From positions 78,723,106-78,787,105 of the forward strand of contig NW_023601104.1 of the NCBI RefSeq assembly GCF_014898055.3: a stretch of 64,000 nucleotides of DNA. Direction: 5' to 3'. The translations under genes and the position numbers were made by a program. The DNA comes from Talpa occidentalis (taxonomy: Eukaryota; Chordata; Mammalia; Eulipotyphla; Talpidae). Every line of letters begins with the position of its first letter. The stretch's first letter is position 1. Below, one piece after another: positions 25,383 through 37,401 of this stretch. A model generated the notes under the pieces. That model was not told the origin of the DNA and made no database searches. It saw only the letters and a list, made by a program, of their open reading frames with translations.

Positions 25383-25761
25383 CTGTAGAAAGAAGAAAAA
25401 GTTAGGGCTATTGTTGCTTACTGGCTAGCTTCTAGATGGTAGATAGCAGGAGGTAGATGATAGGCACTAAATGTCACCAAATCTACTGAATTTGAAGCAT
25501 AACAGCCTATGGTAGACATAGTTACTCTAAACATAGAAATAATCCAAAACCAAAATATGTATCTATATGTACATATATATGTATATGTACGTAAATGTAT
25601 ATTATAAAAACACAAATAACAGTTATTCAAAGACTAAAGAGATCACATACTCCTCTTACAGTAAACATGAGAGAGGGGCAAGAACTAAAATAAATTTTAA
25701 GAAAGCACTGCAACTGAGTTTTAAAAACCATATAATGTGAAGAGGTAAAAAATGAAAGGCA

Positions 25762-26131
25762 TGGCCTTCCTGGTGGCACAAGGGGTTAAGTACCGCACTA
25801 TGAAGCAATACGCAGCCTCTGTAGCACAAGTTGGATCCCCGGCCGGCCAGAGAGAAACCCACATGGAGAAGCAGACCTCTCTTGTCTCACTGGCTGCTCC
25901 CCTCAGCAGTGTGTGTTTCAGTCAGTCTGCCTGTTCTGTTCCCCACTCTCTCTGGTGAATCCTCTTACCCCCTGCATCTCTGGTGGTGCAAGGGGCTGCT
26001 CCCCTCAGCAGTGTGTTTCAGTCAGTCTGCCAGTTCGGTTCCCCACTCTGTCTCTGGTGAATCCTCTCACCCCCCCGAATCTCTGGCCTGTACCCCAGCT
26101 CTTACATGCATAAATAAATAAATCTTTAAAA
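25762..26131 (+). repeat. Composite SINE: B-type copy fused to a short-form SINE
   Basis: A B-type SINE (head tggccttcctggtggcaca) reads to gcatctctgg at about 25983. It then passes into a second head, tggtggtgcaagggg, joined directly to ctgctcccctcagcagtg and a complete second 3' half. The 3' half is therefore present twice, with a 102-base offset (25892 and 25994). One outer target duplication, aaaatgaaaggca (25749-25761 and 26132-26144), encloses the whole, so it inserted as one unit or was rearranged after insertion. Confidence 0.92.
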
Positions 26132-26836
26132 AAAATGAAAGGCAGAAATTTAAAAGTTGAAAAACTATTTTAGGCAGAGAGAGTTTAACAAAAGTTTAGG
26201 TGTGGAATGGGATAACTATCAACAAGTATTCCTGTTTGGCTCAAATATGAGGTATATGCTGCTGGGGAATGTGAGTGTGGAAATGAGTTTGTACTTAGTC
26301 CTGGACAAAACAGCTAATAAAGATTTTTTTGCAATAAAGTAACATGATCCAAATTGTACCTTAGTATGGGCATAGTCTTGGGTGAGAAAAGCAAAAGGAA
26401 TGGTGGCAATATTACAAAATTTTCTTTTAAAAGGAAATTCAGGGTTTGATCCTGGTTTAAATGGAGTAGACACATTCTACCCTGTGCCTCCCACTAAACG
26501 AAACCATAAAACCTGGGCAGAATACATGGAGGAACTATTTAAGATCACTGAAAAGTAAATATTACAAGATGAATTAGAGAAGAATATCAGAATTCACAGC
26601 ATTTCTAAAGTGGCAGAACTCCCCTCTTCCTCTCCTCTTTGGCACTCCATCGTGACCTTAGCCCAGACAGATATCCAAAAGCAAATTCTGCAGCAAGCCC
26701 TGGGGAAGTCCCTAGCTCTGGCTCCAGAAGCAGGAAAGGGCTCCCAACGGTCAGAGAGCACAGAAACATCCCTGCCTTTTATTTATTTTTCTATATTCAG
26801 TCTTGATAGCTTTTTGTTTTGGGTTTTTAATAACTT

Positions 26837-26996
26837 AATTTTTATTTTTTTTAAAGATTTATTTATTTATGCATACAAGAGCTGCGGTACAGACCAAAGA
26901 TGCAGGGGGTGAGAGGATTCACCAGAGACAGAGTGGGGAACCGAACAGGCAGACTGACTGAAACACACTGCTGAGGGGAGCAGCCCCTTGTGCCCC
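26837..26996 (-). repeat. Short-form SINE with internal deletion
   Basis: Reversed copy with tail ttaaagatttatttatttat. After gctgaggggagcag it jumps straight to ccccttgtgcc, the head, so it lacks the tRNA body and B box. Target duplication tttaataactt at 26826-26836 and 26997-27007 shows an independent insertion. The junction equals that of the second half of the composite at 25762. Confidence 0.92.
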
Positions 26997-28799
26997 TTTA
27001 ATAACTTTATACCTTTCATGGTTCTTTTCATAGCCTATTCAACTTATTTTACTACTTTAATTTTAGTAATGCATATTTTCCTAAACAGTCTTAGTTAATC
27101 TAAACTTGTGGATGTTTGCGTAAGTCATGAGTCAGTGACTGATTTCCTCACTTTGTTATCTCTAGTATTATATATCTTTGTTATCTTTCTTTTTTGTTGT
27201 TAAGGCTCATTTCTAGTACTACCCCCAAGTCACTAAATCTCTTTGTTCCATTTTATAGTAATAATAAAGTAAGAAAGTAGGGCTTTAATGATCTCTGAGT
27301 TAGTTACCTTTAGGTGCTGAGAAGTGAATACAGGTTTCAAAGTGTTTCCAAGGGACTTTTATAAACTTGATCAATGTGACAGGTTACATATGGGTATTTA
27401 TGCAAGCAAAAAATAAAAGGGGGTGGGGAGAGGATTAATGGAAAGAGGAAAACAAAAATATCTCATTTATGGATTGACTCTTAGTTGCATAATCTATTTT
27501 AGAAATGTGGAGATAGAAATCAGCCTGTGTCTTATTAGACTATCAGAAGAACATGCCCATTGAAATAAACATTATTAATGAGGTCTCTTTTCTTCTCTGA
27601 GACACTATCTCACTGAAGGATTGCAGCAGATTTATGCTTTAATGGCTAAAATATTTGACTCTGCGACTTCTTTTGTCTGCTTGCCTTTTCCAAACTCCCT
27701 CTGAGTAAGAGACTTTTATTCACAAAAATGTACTTTAGAAAAACTAGTGTGTGGAATTTCATTTTTGGATGAATTAAGTCATTTTTCCTTTTCTTGAAAA
27801 AATTATTTAAAAAGTAGATCTCCTCACCCCCCTTTGGTAATATTACCCATGAGAAGAAATGCAGAGCTCTGATGTGAGAGGCTGTGGAGTCAGCAGTTCC
27901 CAGCATTAACACAAAGTGACATAATAACCATTAATTTATAAGAAGTTGTAAGGCATATTGTTAGAGAGACATAGCCTACATATATTGCAAATATAGGATA
28001 CAGATGTGCAGAACATGATATCAAAATATTTTTGGGGTCTTTTCCCAAAGAGGAGTAGATAAATGAACCACAAATTTGGAGTACACAACTACATTTGAAC
28101 AAATTTTATGACTAAAACATATATATTAAATCTAATCACATAAGCTGAAAATAAAGAGATCCAAAGCTTTAACCTTTCAGATGTGAGCCTGGGTGTCAAA
28201 AAGTTAAGTGACTTAGACAAGGTCTTGTAACTGTTTCTAGCACTAGAAGAAATGATTATTATGTGATATAATAGAGGTGTTGGCTAACACTACAATGATA
28301 ATTATAATGCAATATAAATGTATCTAATCAATTTGTTGTACACCGTAAATGTACACAATGTTATATGTCAAAAATATGTATCTCAATTTTTTAATATATC
28401 TCAATTTTTTAAAAGTTACTTAGAATCATTTTAGATTAGTCTTAAATCCATTTTTTATATATATATACAGACTGTTTTTTGGCATACATCCAATTGCTCT
28501 GTGATTCAAGGAAAAGTTATACTATGATAAGAATTTTACCAAGAGTTGTTTACCATTTACAATCTAATAGTATTATCAGTCTATATTTGCAAAGTGATTC
28601 TATGCAAAGGTGTACTACGAGTGTAGTTATGTCCAAGCACATACACATTAGTATAATTGTATAAAAAATTAGCTTGGTTCTCCTTATATATTTCATTATT
28701 TAAAAATTTATACTTTTTAAATTTAGGATCATATAAAAACATTATATAACATTTATAGTAAAATGCAGGTGGTAGGTTTGATGGTATTAGGACTAAGCT

Positions 28800-29245
28800 A
28801 CTTGATCTGATGCCTGATACTTAACCTGATCTCATCTCTACTTGTACCATCTGCTCCAAACACACTGGTTTCCTAGCTGTGTCTCCAACATACCAGGTGT
28901 TCTTCCCCAGAGCCTTTGAACTTGGTACTATGTACTGCATACAGTCTGCTTCCTCGGACACCTGAATGACTGCTTTCTTACTTTCTTTGGGTCTTTGCTA
29001 AAACTCACTTTTTCAGTAAGGGTTTCCCTGACCATCCTGTTTCAAATTTCACACCCCTCCTCCACCCCCAAGCTTCACACCTAGTTCCCTTTTGACTTAC
29101 CAGGAACTTCATGCATGCACACGCACACACACACACAGGGTTGTGTGTGTATTAATATCCACTAGATTCTGTTTTGTATGCAGTAAACTTACTGCTTAGA
29201 ACATTGCCCAGCACTTGGCAGGCACTCACTGAGATTCTTTTGAAT
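28800..29245 (+). repeat. L2 3' portion
   Basis: Contains tgctttcttactttctttgg, gtctttgctaaaactcac, gtaagggtttccctgaccat, and near the end aacattgcccagcacttggc and aggcactcactga. It includes a short (CA)n run at 29119-29135. Confidence 0.75.
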
Positions 29246-29741
29246 ATATGAACTACTATACACAGAGAAAAGAAAATGTAGCACATTACTTAGCATAGCT
29301 CTACCGTAAACAATATTAAGTGCCATAATAATGAAAACTTTTATAATAAACTCAAGACAAGAAAAGGGGATAACATACAACTGTAGGATGAATGCAAATG
29401 TTACTGATCTACATAATGTTAAAAAGAAAAGAACAGAAAATAAAATTTATTATTAAAAAAAAAAAAGAACAGTAAATAAAAGTCTGAAGTTAAGAGAGTA
29501 AGGGGCTTTTTAGCTTACATGGTGAGGAATCAAGATATACTATCTAAAATTAATGGAACAAAAAATTGTAAGAAAAATTTAAAATAATTCACAAAAAGTC
29601 TGGGTGTAGCGGGGAGAATGAGAAGATGGAAGGGCAGGAAATGTGGCTTAAGTCATCCCTTTTTATAGTGGGGAATCCATAATAAAAACAGGTAAATTAA
29701 GAACAGAGAGTAAAGTCACATTATCTAAAGAAGTCAAAACA

Positions 29742-30008
29742 GGGCCTCCCAGGTGGCGCAGTGGTTGAGCGCTGGGCTGCGAAGCTGCCCGCAGCCTCTG
29801 CAGCGCGGGTTCGATCCCTGCATGCCAGCGAGGGTCCCACATGGCGCGCAGACCTCTTCTGCTGCCCGCTGCTCCCCTCAGCAGTGTACTTCAGCCATTC
29901 TGCCTGTTCTGCTCCCTGCTCTGGCTCTGGTGAATTCTCTCACCCTCCCGCGCTTCTGACTGTACCCAATGCTTGTATGAATAAATAAATAAATCTTAAA
30001 AAAAAAAA
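29742..30008 (+). repeat. tRNA-derived SINE, subfamily A
   Basis: Starts gggcctcccaggtggcgcag; B box ggttcgatccct. The tail has three taaa units. Target duplication aagtcaaaaca at 29731-29741 and 30009-30019. It lacks the 'ctgctccccggccacc' segment of other A copies, reading gcatgccagcgagggtccc instead. Confidence 0.94.
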
Positions 30009-30218
30009 AAGTCAAAACATTTATTACCAGTGGTAGAAGTAGAAATAAAAAGTTAAAAGAAATACTGGGGAGTGACATTAGGGGTAAGGAAGGCATTGTT
30101 TTTTAACCATAACCATCCAATACTTTGATGAAAACTTTTGAAAGTTTAAAGCATATTCAATACTGTTTTAATGAACTAATTTTTAATTCACATAAGTTAT
30201 AAAAATATAGGGCTTGAG

Positions 30219-30476
30219 CCTCCCTGGTGGCACAAGGGGTTAAGATGCAACATATGAAGCTATCTGCAGCCACTGCAGCATGAGTTCGATCCCCAGCCAG
30301 GGAGCAACCCACATGGCACAGCAGATCTCTCCTGACTCGCCCACTGCTCTGCTCAGCAGTGTACTTTGGTCAATCTACCTGTTCTGTTCCCCACTCTGTC
30401 TCTGGTGATTCCTCTCACCCCCCGCACCTCTGGCCCGTACCCCAGTTCTTGTATGCATAAATAAATCTTTAAAAAA
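30219..30476 (+). repeat. tRNA-derived SINE, subfamily B
   Basis: Head cctccctggtggcacaagg, tail cttgtatgcataaataaatc. Target duplication atagggctt(g/a)ag at 30207-30218 and 30477-30488. Confidence 0.93.
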
Positions 30477-30957
30477 ATAGGGCTTAAGAACACTACCACT
30501 CTTTTAAATTTAGACACCTGAAGTTCAAATACTGAATTCAAGTAATCAGATACCAACAATTCCCTAACTATATCATATAACAGAAATATTACCACATATT
30601 ATGTGAGAAAGAAAATGAATTTTTAAGAGCTATTGAATAGAGTTGAAACTTTTTGCAAAAAATACAGCAACTGAAATGCTTGGGATGAATAACCCATTAA
30701 CACGTTACAATTCATGTTAAAAACTATCAAATATCTTACTGCTTTGATCTAAAAACATGTTTTTCTAAATTTTTAATGTTTCAGACAGAACATTATGATG
30801 TAGTAGTCATTGACAACATGCTAGCAAACTTAGCTGTGAATACAACATATCTGTTCAACCAAATGCTACTTCATTTGATTTACGTCTTTGATAGAATACC
30901 TGGTTAAACATTAACTTAAATATGGATAACTACTTGTTATATAAAGCATATCTTGCA

Positions 30958-31231
30958 GGGCCTCCCCAGTGGCGCAGTGGGTTGAGCACAGTGCTGTGAA
31001 GCTGTCTGCAGCTGCTGCAGTGAGGGTTCGATTCCTGGCCAGCCAGGGAGAGACCCACATGGCATGGCAGACCTCTCCTGTCACACCCACTGCTCCCCTC
31101 AGCAGTGCTTTCAGTCAGTCTGCATGTTCTGCTCCCCACTCTGTCTCTGGTGAATTCTCTCATCCTCCTGTGCCTCTAGCCTGTACCCCAGTTCTCGTCA
31201 AAATAAATAAATCTTAAAAAAAAAAAAAAAA
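30958..31231 (+). repeat. tRNA-derived SINE, subfamily B (first of a tandem pair)
   Basis: Starts gggcctccccagtggcgcag and ends in a 15-A tail. The left target copy aaagcatatcttgca is at 30943-30957. The matching right copy (aaagcgtatcttgca) is only found after the second SINE at 31497-31511, so the second SINE landed in this one's A tail. Confidence 0.93.
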
Positions 31232-31496
31232 GGGCCTCCCCTGGTGGCACGGGTGGTTGAGCACAGCGCTGTGAAGCTGTCCGCAGCCTCTGCAGTGCAG
31301 GTTCGATCCTGGCCAGCCAGCGAGGGTCCCACATGGCGCTGCAGACCTCTCCTGTCGTGCCCGCTGCTCCCCTTAGCAATGTATTTCATCGGTCTGCCTG
31401 TTCTGCTCCCCGCTCTGTCTCTGGTAAATCCTCTCACCCTCCCGTGAATCTGGCCTGTACCCCGGTTGTATAAATAAATAAATATATTTTTTTAAA
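31232..31496 (+). repeat. tRNA-derived SINE, subfamily B (second of a tandem pair)
   Basis: Starts gggcctcccctggtggcacg directly after the A run of the preceding copy. Tail gtataaataaataaatatat. Its own target duplication is hidden in poly(A). Confidence 0.92.
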
Positions 31497-32035
31497 AAAG
31501 CGTATCTTGCAAAAAGTCAGTGTAAGGCAGTTTTGAAATGAATTATTATGGATACAGAAGATTGTCACATTCAGTCAATAAAATTATATGCAGTAGAAAA
31601 CATCCCATTTCTTGGAATAAGTAGAATTTTTAAAGCTAGGAGAGACAGATGTGACCAAAACGTTAAGTTCTCAGACACCAAACATCTACCAAAACCTCCT
31701 GGCTCTTATTCTACAGAATAGGATATAGTGACTGTGCTTGATACTGTCAGTTGCCTATGTGACAGACATTCTTGCAACTGGCTTCCTTGCTGGAAGAGCC
31801 TACTTCTATGGTATTTTTATTATATTGATAATGGTGGTGGTTTTTCAGGTATACACAAATATACTTTCCACTCCTCTTCATTTTCACACAACCTTGTCAA
31901 AAAAGCTTCTTGAATCAGTAATCTCTAGATCTATTGTCTCCTTTATTTTATACCCATTTACTCCTCAATCTAGATTCCATCCTCACAAACTGCACTAAGT
32001 GCTATCGTCAAATTCACCAAAACTGTCAAGCTTTT

Positions 32036-33692
32036 TTTTTAAATAATAAATTTTATTTTTATATTCCCCATACAATTGCAACCCCCCCATTCTGACCCAA
32101 TCCCTCCCCTCCCGCCTCCCACCCCCACAAAAGTGTCTCTGGTTCATAGTTTTTTGTTGATTTTGATTTTCACTTTCTTATAGTTATTCATTTTCCTGGT
32201 CCCTTATTTAAGTTTTCTAGATTCCTGCTAAGAGTGAGACCATCCGGTATTTTTCTTTTTCTTTCTGGCTTATTTCGCTGAGCATGATCCCTTCCAGCAC
32301 CATCCATGTTACTGCCAATTGCATGTGTTTATCTTTTTTGAATGCTGAGTAATATTCCATGGTATATATGTACCACATCTTCTTGATCCAGTCATCTATT
32401 TTTGGGCATTTGGGCTGTTTCCAAAGCTTAGCTATTGTAAATAGAACTGCTATAAACACAGGGGTGCAGGTGCTCTTTGGAACTGATGTTTCTGTGTCCT
32501 TTGGGTAAATACCTAGGAGTGGAATTGCTGGATCATATGGAAGCTCTATGTTTAGTAGGTCCAGAAATCTCCACACAGCTCTCCATAGTGGTTGGACCAG
32601 TTTGCACTCCCACCAAAAGTGCAGAAGAGTTCCTTTTTCTCCACACCCTCGCCAACATTTGTTGTTGCTAGTTTTTTTAATATGTGCCATTCTCACTGGT
32701 GTGAGATGGTATCTCATGGTAGTTTTGATTTGCATTTCCCTGATTACAAGTGATGTTGAACATTTTTTCATATGCCTGTTGGCCATTTGCATTTCCTCTT
32801 CAGAGAAGTTTCTTTTTAGCTCTTCTGCCCATTTTTTGACTGGATTATTTTCTTTGTTGCTGTTGAGTCTCATCAGCTCTTTGCAGATTTTTGTGATCAG
32901 TCCTTTATCATTAGTGTTGTGTGCAAAAATGTTCTTCCAGTCGGTGGGGTTTCTCTTTGTTTTTGTTATTGTCTCTTTTGCTGTGCAGAAGCTCTTTAAT
33001 GTGATGTAGTCCCAGCTGTTTATCTTTGCCTTCACTATCACTGCTTTGGGTGATGTGTCTGTAAAGATGTCTTTGATGTGCATATCACGTAGTGTTTCGC
33101 CTATATTTCCTTCTATGTATTTTATGGTTTCAGGTCTTATGTCTAGTTCTTTAATCCATTTTGAGTTGATTTTTGTGTATGGTGTGAGGTAGTGGTCAAG
33201 CTTCATTCTTTTGCATGTAGCGACCCAGTTTTCCCAGCACCATTTATTGAACAAACTTTCTTTGCTCTAATGCATAGTCTTTGCTCCTTTGTCAAAGATT
33301 AGTTGACCATAAATCTGTGGATTTATTTCTGGATTTTGTATTTGATTCCATTGGTCTGTGTGTCTGTTCTTGTTCCAATACCATGCAGTTTTGATGATTA
33401 TGGCTTTGTAGTATAGTTTGAAGTCTGGGAGTGTGATGCCTCCATTCCCTTCTTTTTTTTTCAGGAGAACTTTGGCTATTTGGGGTTCTTGGTGATTCCA
33501 TATGAATTTCATCAATAATTGTTCTATTTCTTTGAAGAATGACATTGAAATTTTGATTGGAATAGCATTGAATCTGTATATTGCTTTTGGTAGGATGGCC
33601 ATTTTAATAATGTTTATTCTTCCAATCCATGAGCAGGGGATGTCTTTCCATTTCTTTGTGTCTTCTTCTATTTCTTTTAACAGTGTTTTATA
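32036..33692 (-). mobile_element. 5'-truncated LINE-1, sense to NUMB
   Basis: The element is 1657 bases long with an exact 18-base target duplication, caaaactgtcaagctttt, at 32018-32035 and 33693-33710. It covers the C-terminal third of ORF2 plus the 3' UTR (rc of tatggggaatataaaaataa). It is in the same orientation as NUMB, so its A-rich 3' end is transcribed within the NUMB pre-mRNA. Confidence 0.97.
32217..33692 (-). pseudogene. L1 ORF2 C-terminal remnant, one in-frame stop
   Basis: One frame runs from about 33690 to the ORF2 stop at 32217. It is interrupted only by TAG at 33269-33267, where the full-length copy at 49305 has tgg. After the stop the frame continues for 345 further residues. 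It includes the Cys-rich region [18 protein letters not shown] and the terminal MVSLLAGI. The endonuclease and the catalytic reverse-transcriptase motifs are absent, so no active enzyme is encoded. Confidence 0.95.
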
Positions 33693-34591
33693 CAAAACTG
33701 TCAAGCTTTTAATCTACATTTTCCTTGAACCTTGGCTTCTGACACCGTACTCCCCAGGTTTCCCTTCTATCACTCTGGCTACTCATTCTTATTCTCCTTC
33801 GAAGATTCCTATTTCACTGCTTGTCCCTTCTAGTTTTGTCCTTGGCCCTCTTCTCATCTCACTCCTGACATCAATGATAATTTACATATAGTCAGTCAAT
33901 TCAAAACCCATGGTGCTTTTGTGGACAGTGAGGATGTGCATGGCCCACAGACATCTCAAAAGGAACTCATCTTCTCTACCCCCAAACATATTTCTCAGTG
34001 AGCATGCCCACTGTCTTTCTAGTTGCCTACAGGAAAAACTTTCTATACCAGTTCATCACTAGGTTAGAATTCAGTGGTCTCAAAGGCAAGGCCAGATAAG
34101 TCTCTATTTGCCCAGTTATAACTGACCGAAGAAATGCATCTATTCTAGACTATGAAAAATAATTTCAGATATTGATTCTTCTAGCCTACCTTTGGTGTCT
34201 TGGACTTAAATGTGTGGGATGGGATGGGGTTAGGGTGGAGAAGGCAGGCAGGTAAGGTAGGCACCCCATAGCAGAGAACGAATGTCTTGTAAAAAGGACT
34301 TCAAAAGGCCCTTTGGAAAAGACCATACAACAAACAAAATAAAACCCCAAATAAGCTGCCCGACCTGTATAAGACATGTTTTATATTTTGTGTGTTCATA
34401 TCTAAAGCACATCCCACTCAGCTGTTTCTTAACAAATGAGAATTATACGGAAAGATATCGATCCTTATTTATCTTACACAAAATACCTAAAGTTATATAT
34501 TTCATAGCTAATTAGAAGTACTTCAAATGTTTCATCAATGTATACCAGCTGTTCAGAATTTGTAATGAAGTGCCAAAAAATGTTTAATATA

Positions 34592-34860
34592 GGGCCTCCC
34601 CGGTGGCGCAGCGGTTGAGCCCTGGGTTGCGAAGCTGCCCCGCAGCCTCTGAAGCACGGGTTCGATCCCCGGCTGCTCCCCCGTCACTGGAGGAGGGTCC
34701 CGCATGGCGCGCAGACCTCTCTTGCCGCCCGCTGCTCCCCTCAGCAGTGTACTTCGGTCCTTCTGCCTGCTCTGCTCCCCGCTCTGGCTCTGGTGAATTC
34801 TCTCACCCTCCCGTGCTTCTGACTGTACCCAGTGCTTGTATAAATAAATGAATCTTTAAA
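34592..34860 (+). repeat. tRNA-derived SINE, subfamily A
   Basis: Starts gggcctccccggtggcgcag; B box ggttcgatcccc. It has a 17-base target duplication, aaaaaatgtttaatata, at 34575-34591 and 34861-34877. Little diverged. Confidence 0.95.
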
Positions 34861-35189
34861 AAAAAATGTTTAATATAAATGATGCATGTTCATAAGATAT
34901 GCCACTAGTTCCAAAGGCTACATACATTGAAGAGTAAAAGATCCCCAATCCTTCATTCCCATTCTGTACTTGTTACTTATTTCTTCTCACAGGTATTTCT
35001 GACATCTATATAATATGTAACATATCTATAGAAACATGTTTTTTTTCTTTTTACTATAAACAGAATCATACTACATACTATTTACACTACTTTGTACCTT
35101 GACTTTATCACTTAGTAATAAATACATTACATTAAAGTCACCTTTCTGTAGGAGCACACCCAAAAAATACTCTTTCTGTGTTTGCTATA

Positions 35190-35480
35190 TTCATCAGTAT
35201 CGCCTCTGTGTGTCTGGGACAAGAAACTAGGTGTCATCCTTAATACTGCCCTTTTTCAACCCTTGATTCAACCTATCTCCAATGTCTATTGCTTTTCTCT
35301 CTTAATTATCTCTCAGTTTACTTAATTTCTTTCCATCTTCATAGCCAGCACCCTAGTCCAGCATATGATTGTCTTCCTCTCTGGATTACTGTAATAATCT
35401 TTTACCAGACTCTCTGTATCCACACTGGTGTGCAAACCACACTGCAACCAGAGTCTCAGTTTGAGATGAATGGTAGTGGT
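35190..35480 (+). repeat. L2 fragment
   Basis: Contains cttgattcaacctatctcca, tctctggattactgtaataa and tcttttaccagactctctgt, resembling L2 ORF2 to 3' UTR. Diverged. Confidence 0.55.
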
Positions 35481-35489
35481 GATAGTGCA

Positions 35490-35600
35490 ACTATGTGACT
35501 ATTCTTGATGTTGCTGTACACTTAGAAATAATTAAGATGGCAAATTTTGTGTTATATATATTTTATTACAATAAAATTTAAAAAATGAAAAAACAAAACA
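35490..35600 (+). repeat. Old L1 3'-end-like fragment
   Basis: Contains gtacacttagaaataattaa, gatggcaaattttgtgttat and attttattacaataaaattt, then an A-rich stretch. This matches the 3' terminus of old mammalian L1 families. A similar sequence is at 28330-28420. Confidence 0.5.
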
Positions 35601-35653
35601 AAACAACTGTACCATTCAAAGGCTTCCTATTTCTCTTTAAGTTCATAATTCTT

Positions 35654-35927
35654 TTTTTTTTAATTAATTAATTTATTTATACAAGCACTGGGTACAGTCA
35701 GAAGTGCGGGAGGGTGAGAGAATTCACCAGAGCCAGAGCGGGGAGCAGAGCAGGCAGAAGGACCGAAGTATACTGCTGAGGGGAGCAGTGGGCGGCAAGA
35801 GAGGTCTGCGCGCCATGTGGGACCCTCCTCAGGTGGCCGGGGAGCAGCCAGTGATCGAACCGGTGCTGCAGAGGCTGTGGGCAGCTTTGCAATCCAGCGC
35901 TCAACCTCTGCGCCACCGGGGAGGCCC
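35654..35927 (-). repeat. tRNA-derived SINE, subfamily A
   Basis: Reversed full-length copy ending gccaccggggaggccc. It has an exact 16-base target duplication, taagttcataattctt, at 35638-35653 and 35928-35943. It is sense to NUMB. Confidence 0.95.
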
Positions 35928-37117
35928 TAAGTTCATAATTCTTAACGTGATTTAAAAAGCCCTGCCCCACTACTTTTCAGGTTTGTCTCATACTCCACTA
36001 CAGCCCTCCTTTAGCACCACAATATTGCTCTTTCCTCCCATCACCAGGGATTGTGTATATATATATTGCACAATTTTGAAATGTCTATACTTTTCACTTA
36101 ATTCATTCTTATTCAACCTTTAGAAATCAGGTCAAATTTCCTCAGGGAAGGCTTCCCTAAACCTTTAGTATAGGTCAAGATTTTTGTTGTTGTTGTTACA
36201 TGCCCTTATAGAACCAGAGTTCCCCTTTTAAAAAAGTGATCAGTTTGCACTCATACATTAAAGCATTGATTAACCTGTCTTCCTCACAAGGAGAGTATAA
36301 ACCTGGCAAGAGCAAGAACTATGACTTGTTTGCACATAGTAAGTGTTCGAAAATTTTTCACTCAATAGATGAATATAGAACTACCTTATTTTTTAAAAAA
36401 AAATTTAACCTTTTTCCCACCTTATTCTTTTTAAATAGCAGCAAAGAAATCCACTTAATGGATATCATAACTTATCCTAAAATGATGGACATTTCTTTTC
36501 AGATTTTTGCAGCTATAAATAATGCTAGGATGACCACTTATGTCAGTATAGCTATAAATGTACTTAAGTACAATTTTTAAATGTAAGATTGCTGGTCATA
36601 TTAAAATCATTTTTAAAATTTTATCTAGTATTTCCAAATTATCCTTCTAAGAGGAGCAACCAGTGGTGTGAAGTTACTCATTTCCATACATGTAATACTT
36701 GACTTGTATAAACAAAATGAGCCAACTATTGGAGCAAGGGAATGAAGTTACAAGATTAAAGAGAAATCCCTTTTTATTTAACTCATTTAAGATTTTCTAG
36801 AATATGCTTATCTTTAAGAAAGCAGCCTCCCACACCTTCTGCCTTACCACTGAGTAAGCATATCCCACTGAAAACCATTGATTCTTGATAATTTGATGTT
36901 TTTAGATATTTTGGGTCTACTTTTCTCAGAAGTGAGCATATTTGTAATGATTCCAGATATAACTTCTCTCATATTTAAACTCTGCATTACTATAATAATA
37001 AAAAACAAGTCCCAAATTAAGGATTTTGGTTTAGGGAGTCAATGAAAAAATGTAATGAATAAGTGTCCTTTTACAGAGGAAATCTGAAACTAATATCTTG
37101 AGTATTCTATGTAAAGA

Positions 37118-37215
37118 GCATTGCTCCTTCTTTCCCTGAAGGATTCAAGCATTTCTGCCAGCCTAAAAGTAATCTTAACTAGAGAAAATAATGTGGCAAG
37201 CCTATATGAAAGAAA
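37118..37215. repeat. Direct repeat, copy 1 (downstream of the NUMB start exon in gene direction)
   Basis: This 98-base block aligns without gaps to 38443-38540, with 18 mismatches (about 82% identity). Shared strings include ccctgaaggatt and ctaaaag. Weaker similarity extends left to about 37047. Confidence 0.85.
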
Positions 37216-37401
37216 CAATCTCTTTTAATATAAAGGAAAAAAAAAAACTAATCTATTTTGTTAATTCTACTACTGAAGCAGACTATGAAAGGATTAGTTT
37301 TTGGGGGGTCCTCTCTTAATTGTCCCAATTAACAGGGTCTCTCATACAATAGATCATTCCTTCTTTTCCACATACAGATTTATAGAAACATGAGCTCTTA
37401 C

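Larger units (their letters stand above)
31850..33895 (+). repeat. L2 LINE remnant split by an L1 insertion
   Basis: 31850-32035 (cactcctcttcattttcac, cctcaatctagattccatcc) and 33711-33895 (tctatcactctggctactca, gtccttggccctcttctcat) read as consecutive parts of L2 ORF2 on the plus strand. The L1 at 32036-33692 and its duplicated target lie between them. Confidence 0.7.
25383..37401 (-). other. NUMB: NUMB intron between the start exon and coding exon 2
   Basis: This 12.0 kb intron is rich in retroelements: a composite SINE at 25762, a short SINE at 26837, SINEs at 29742, 30219, 30958, 31232, 34592 and 35654, L2 at 28800 and 35190, and a 1.66 kb L1 fragment at 32036-33692 inside an L2. I see nothing assignable in 27008-28290, 29245-29730, 31512-31850, 33900-34570, 34880-35180 and 35950-37010. 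Confidence 0.9.
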
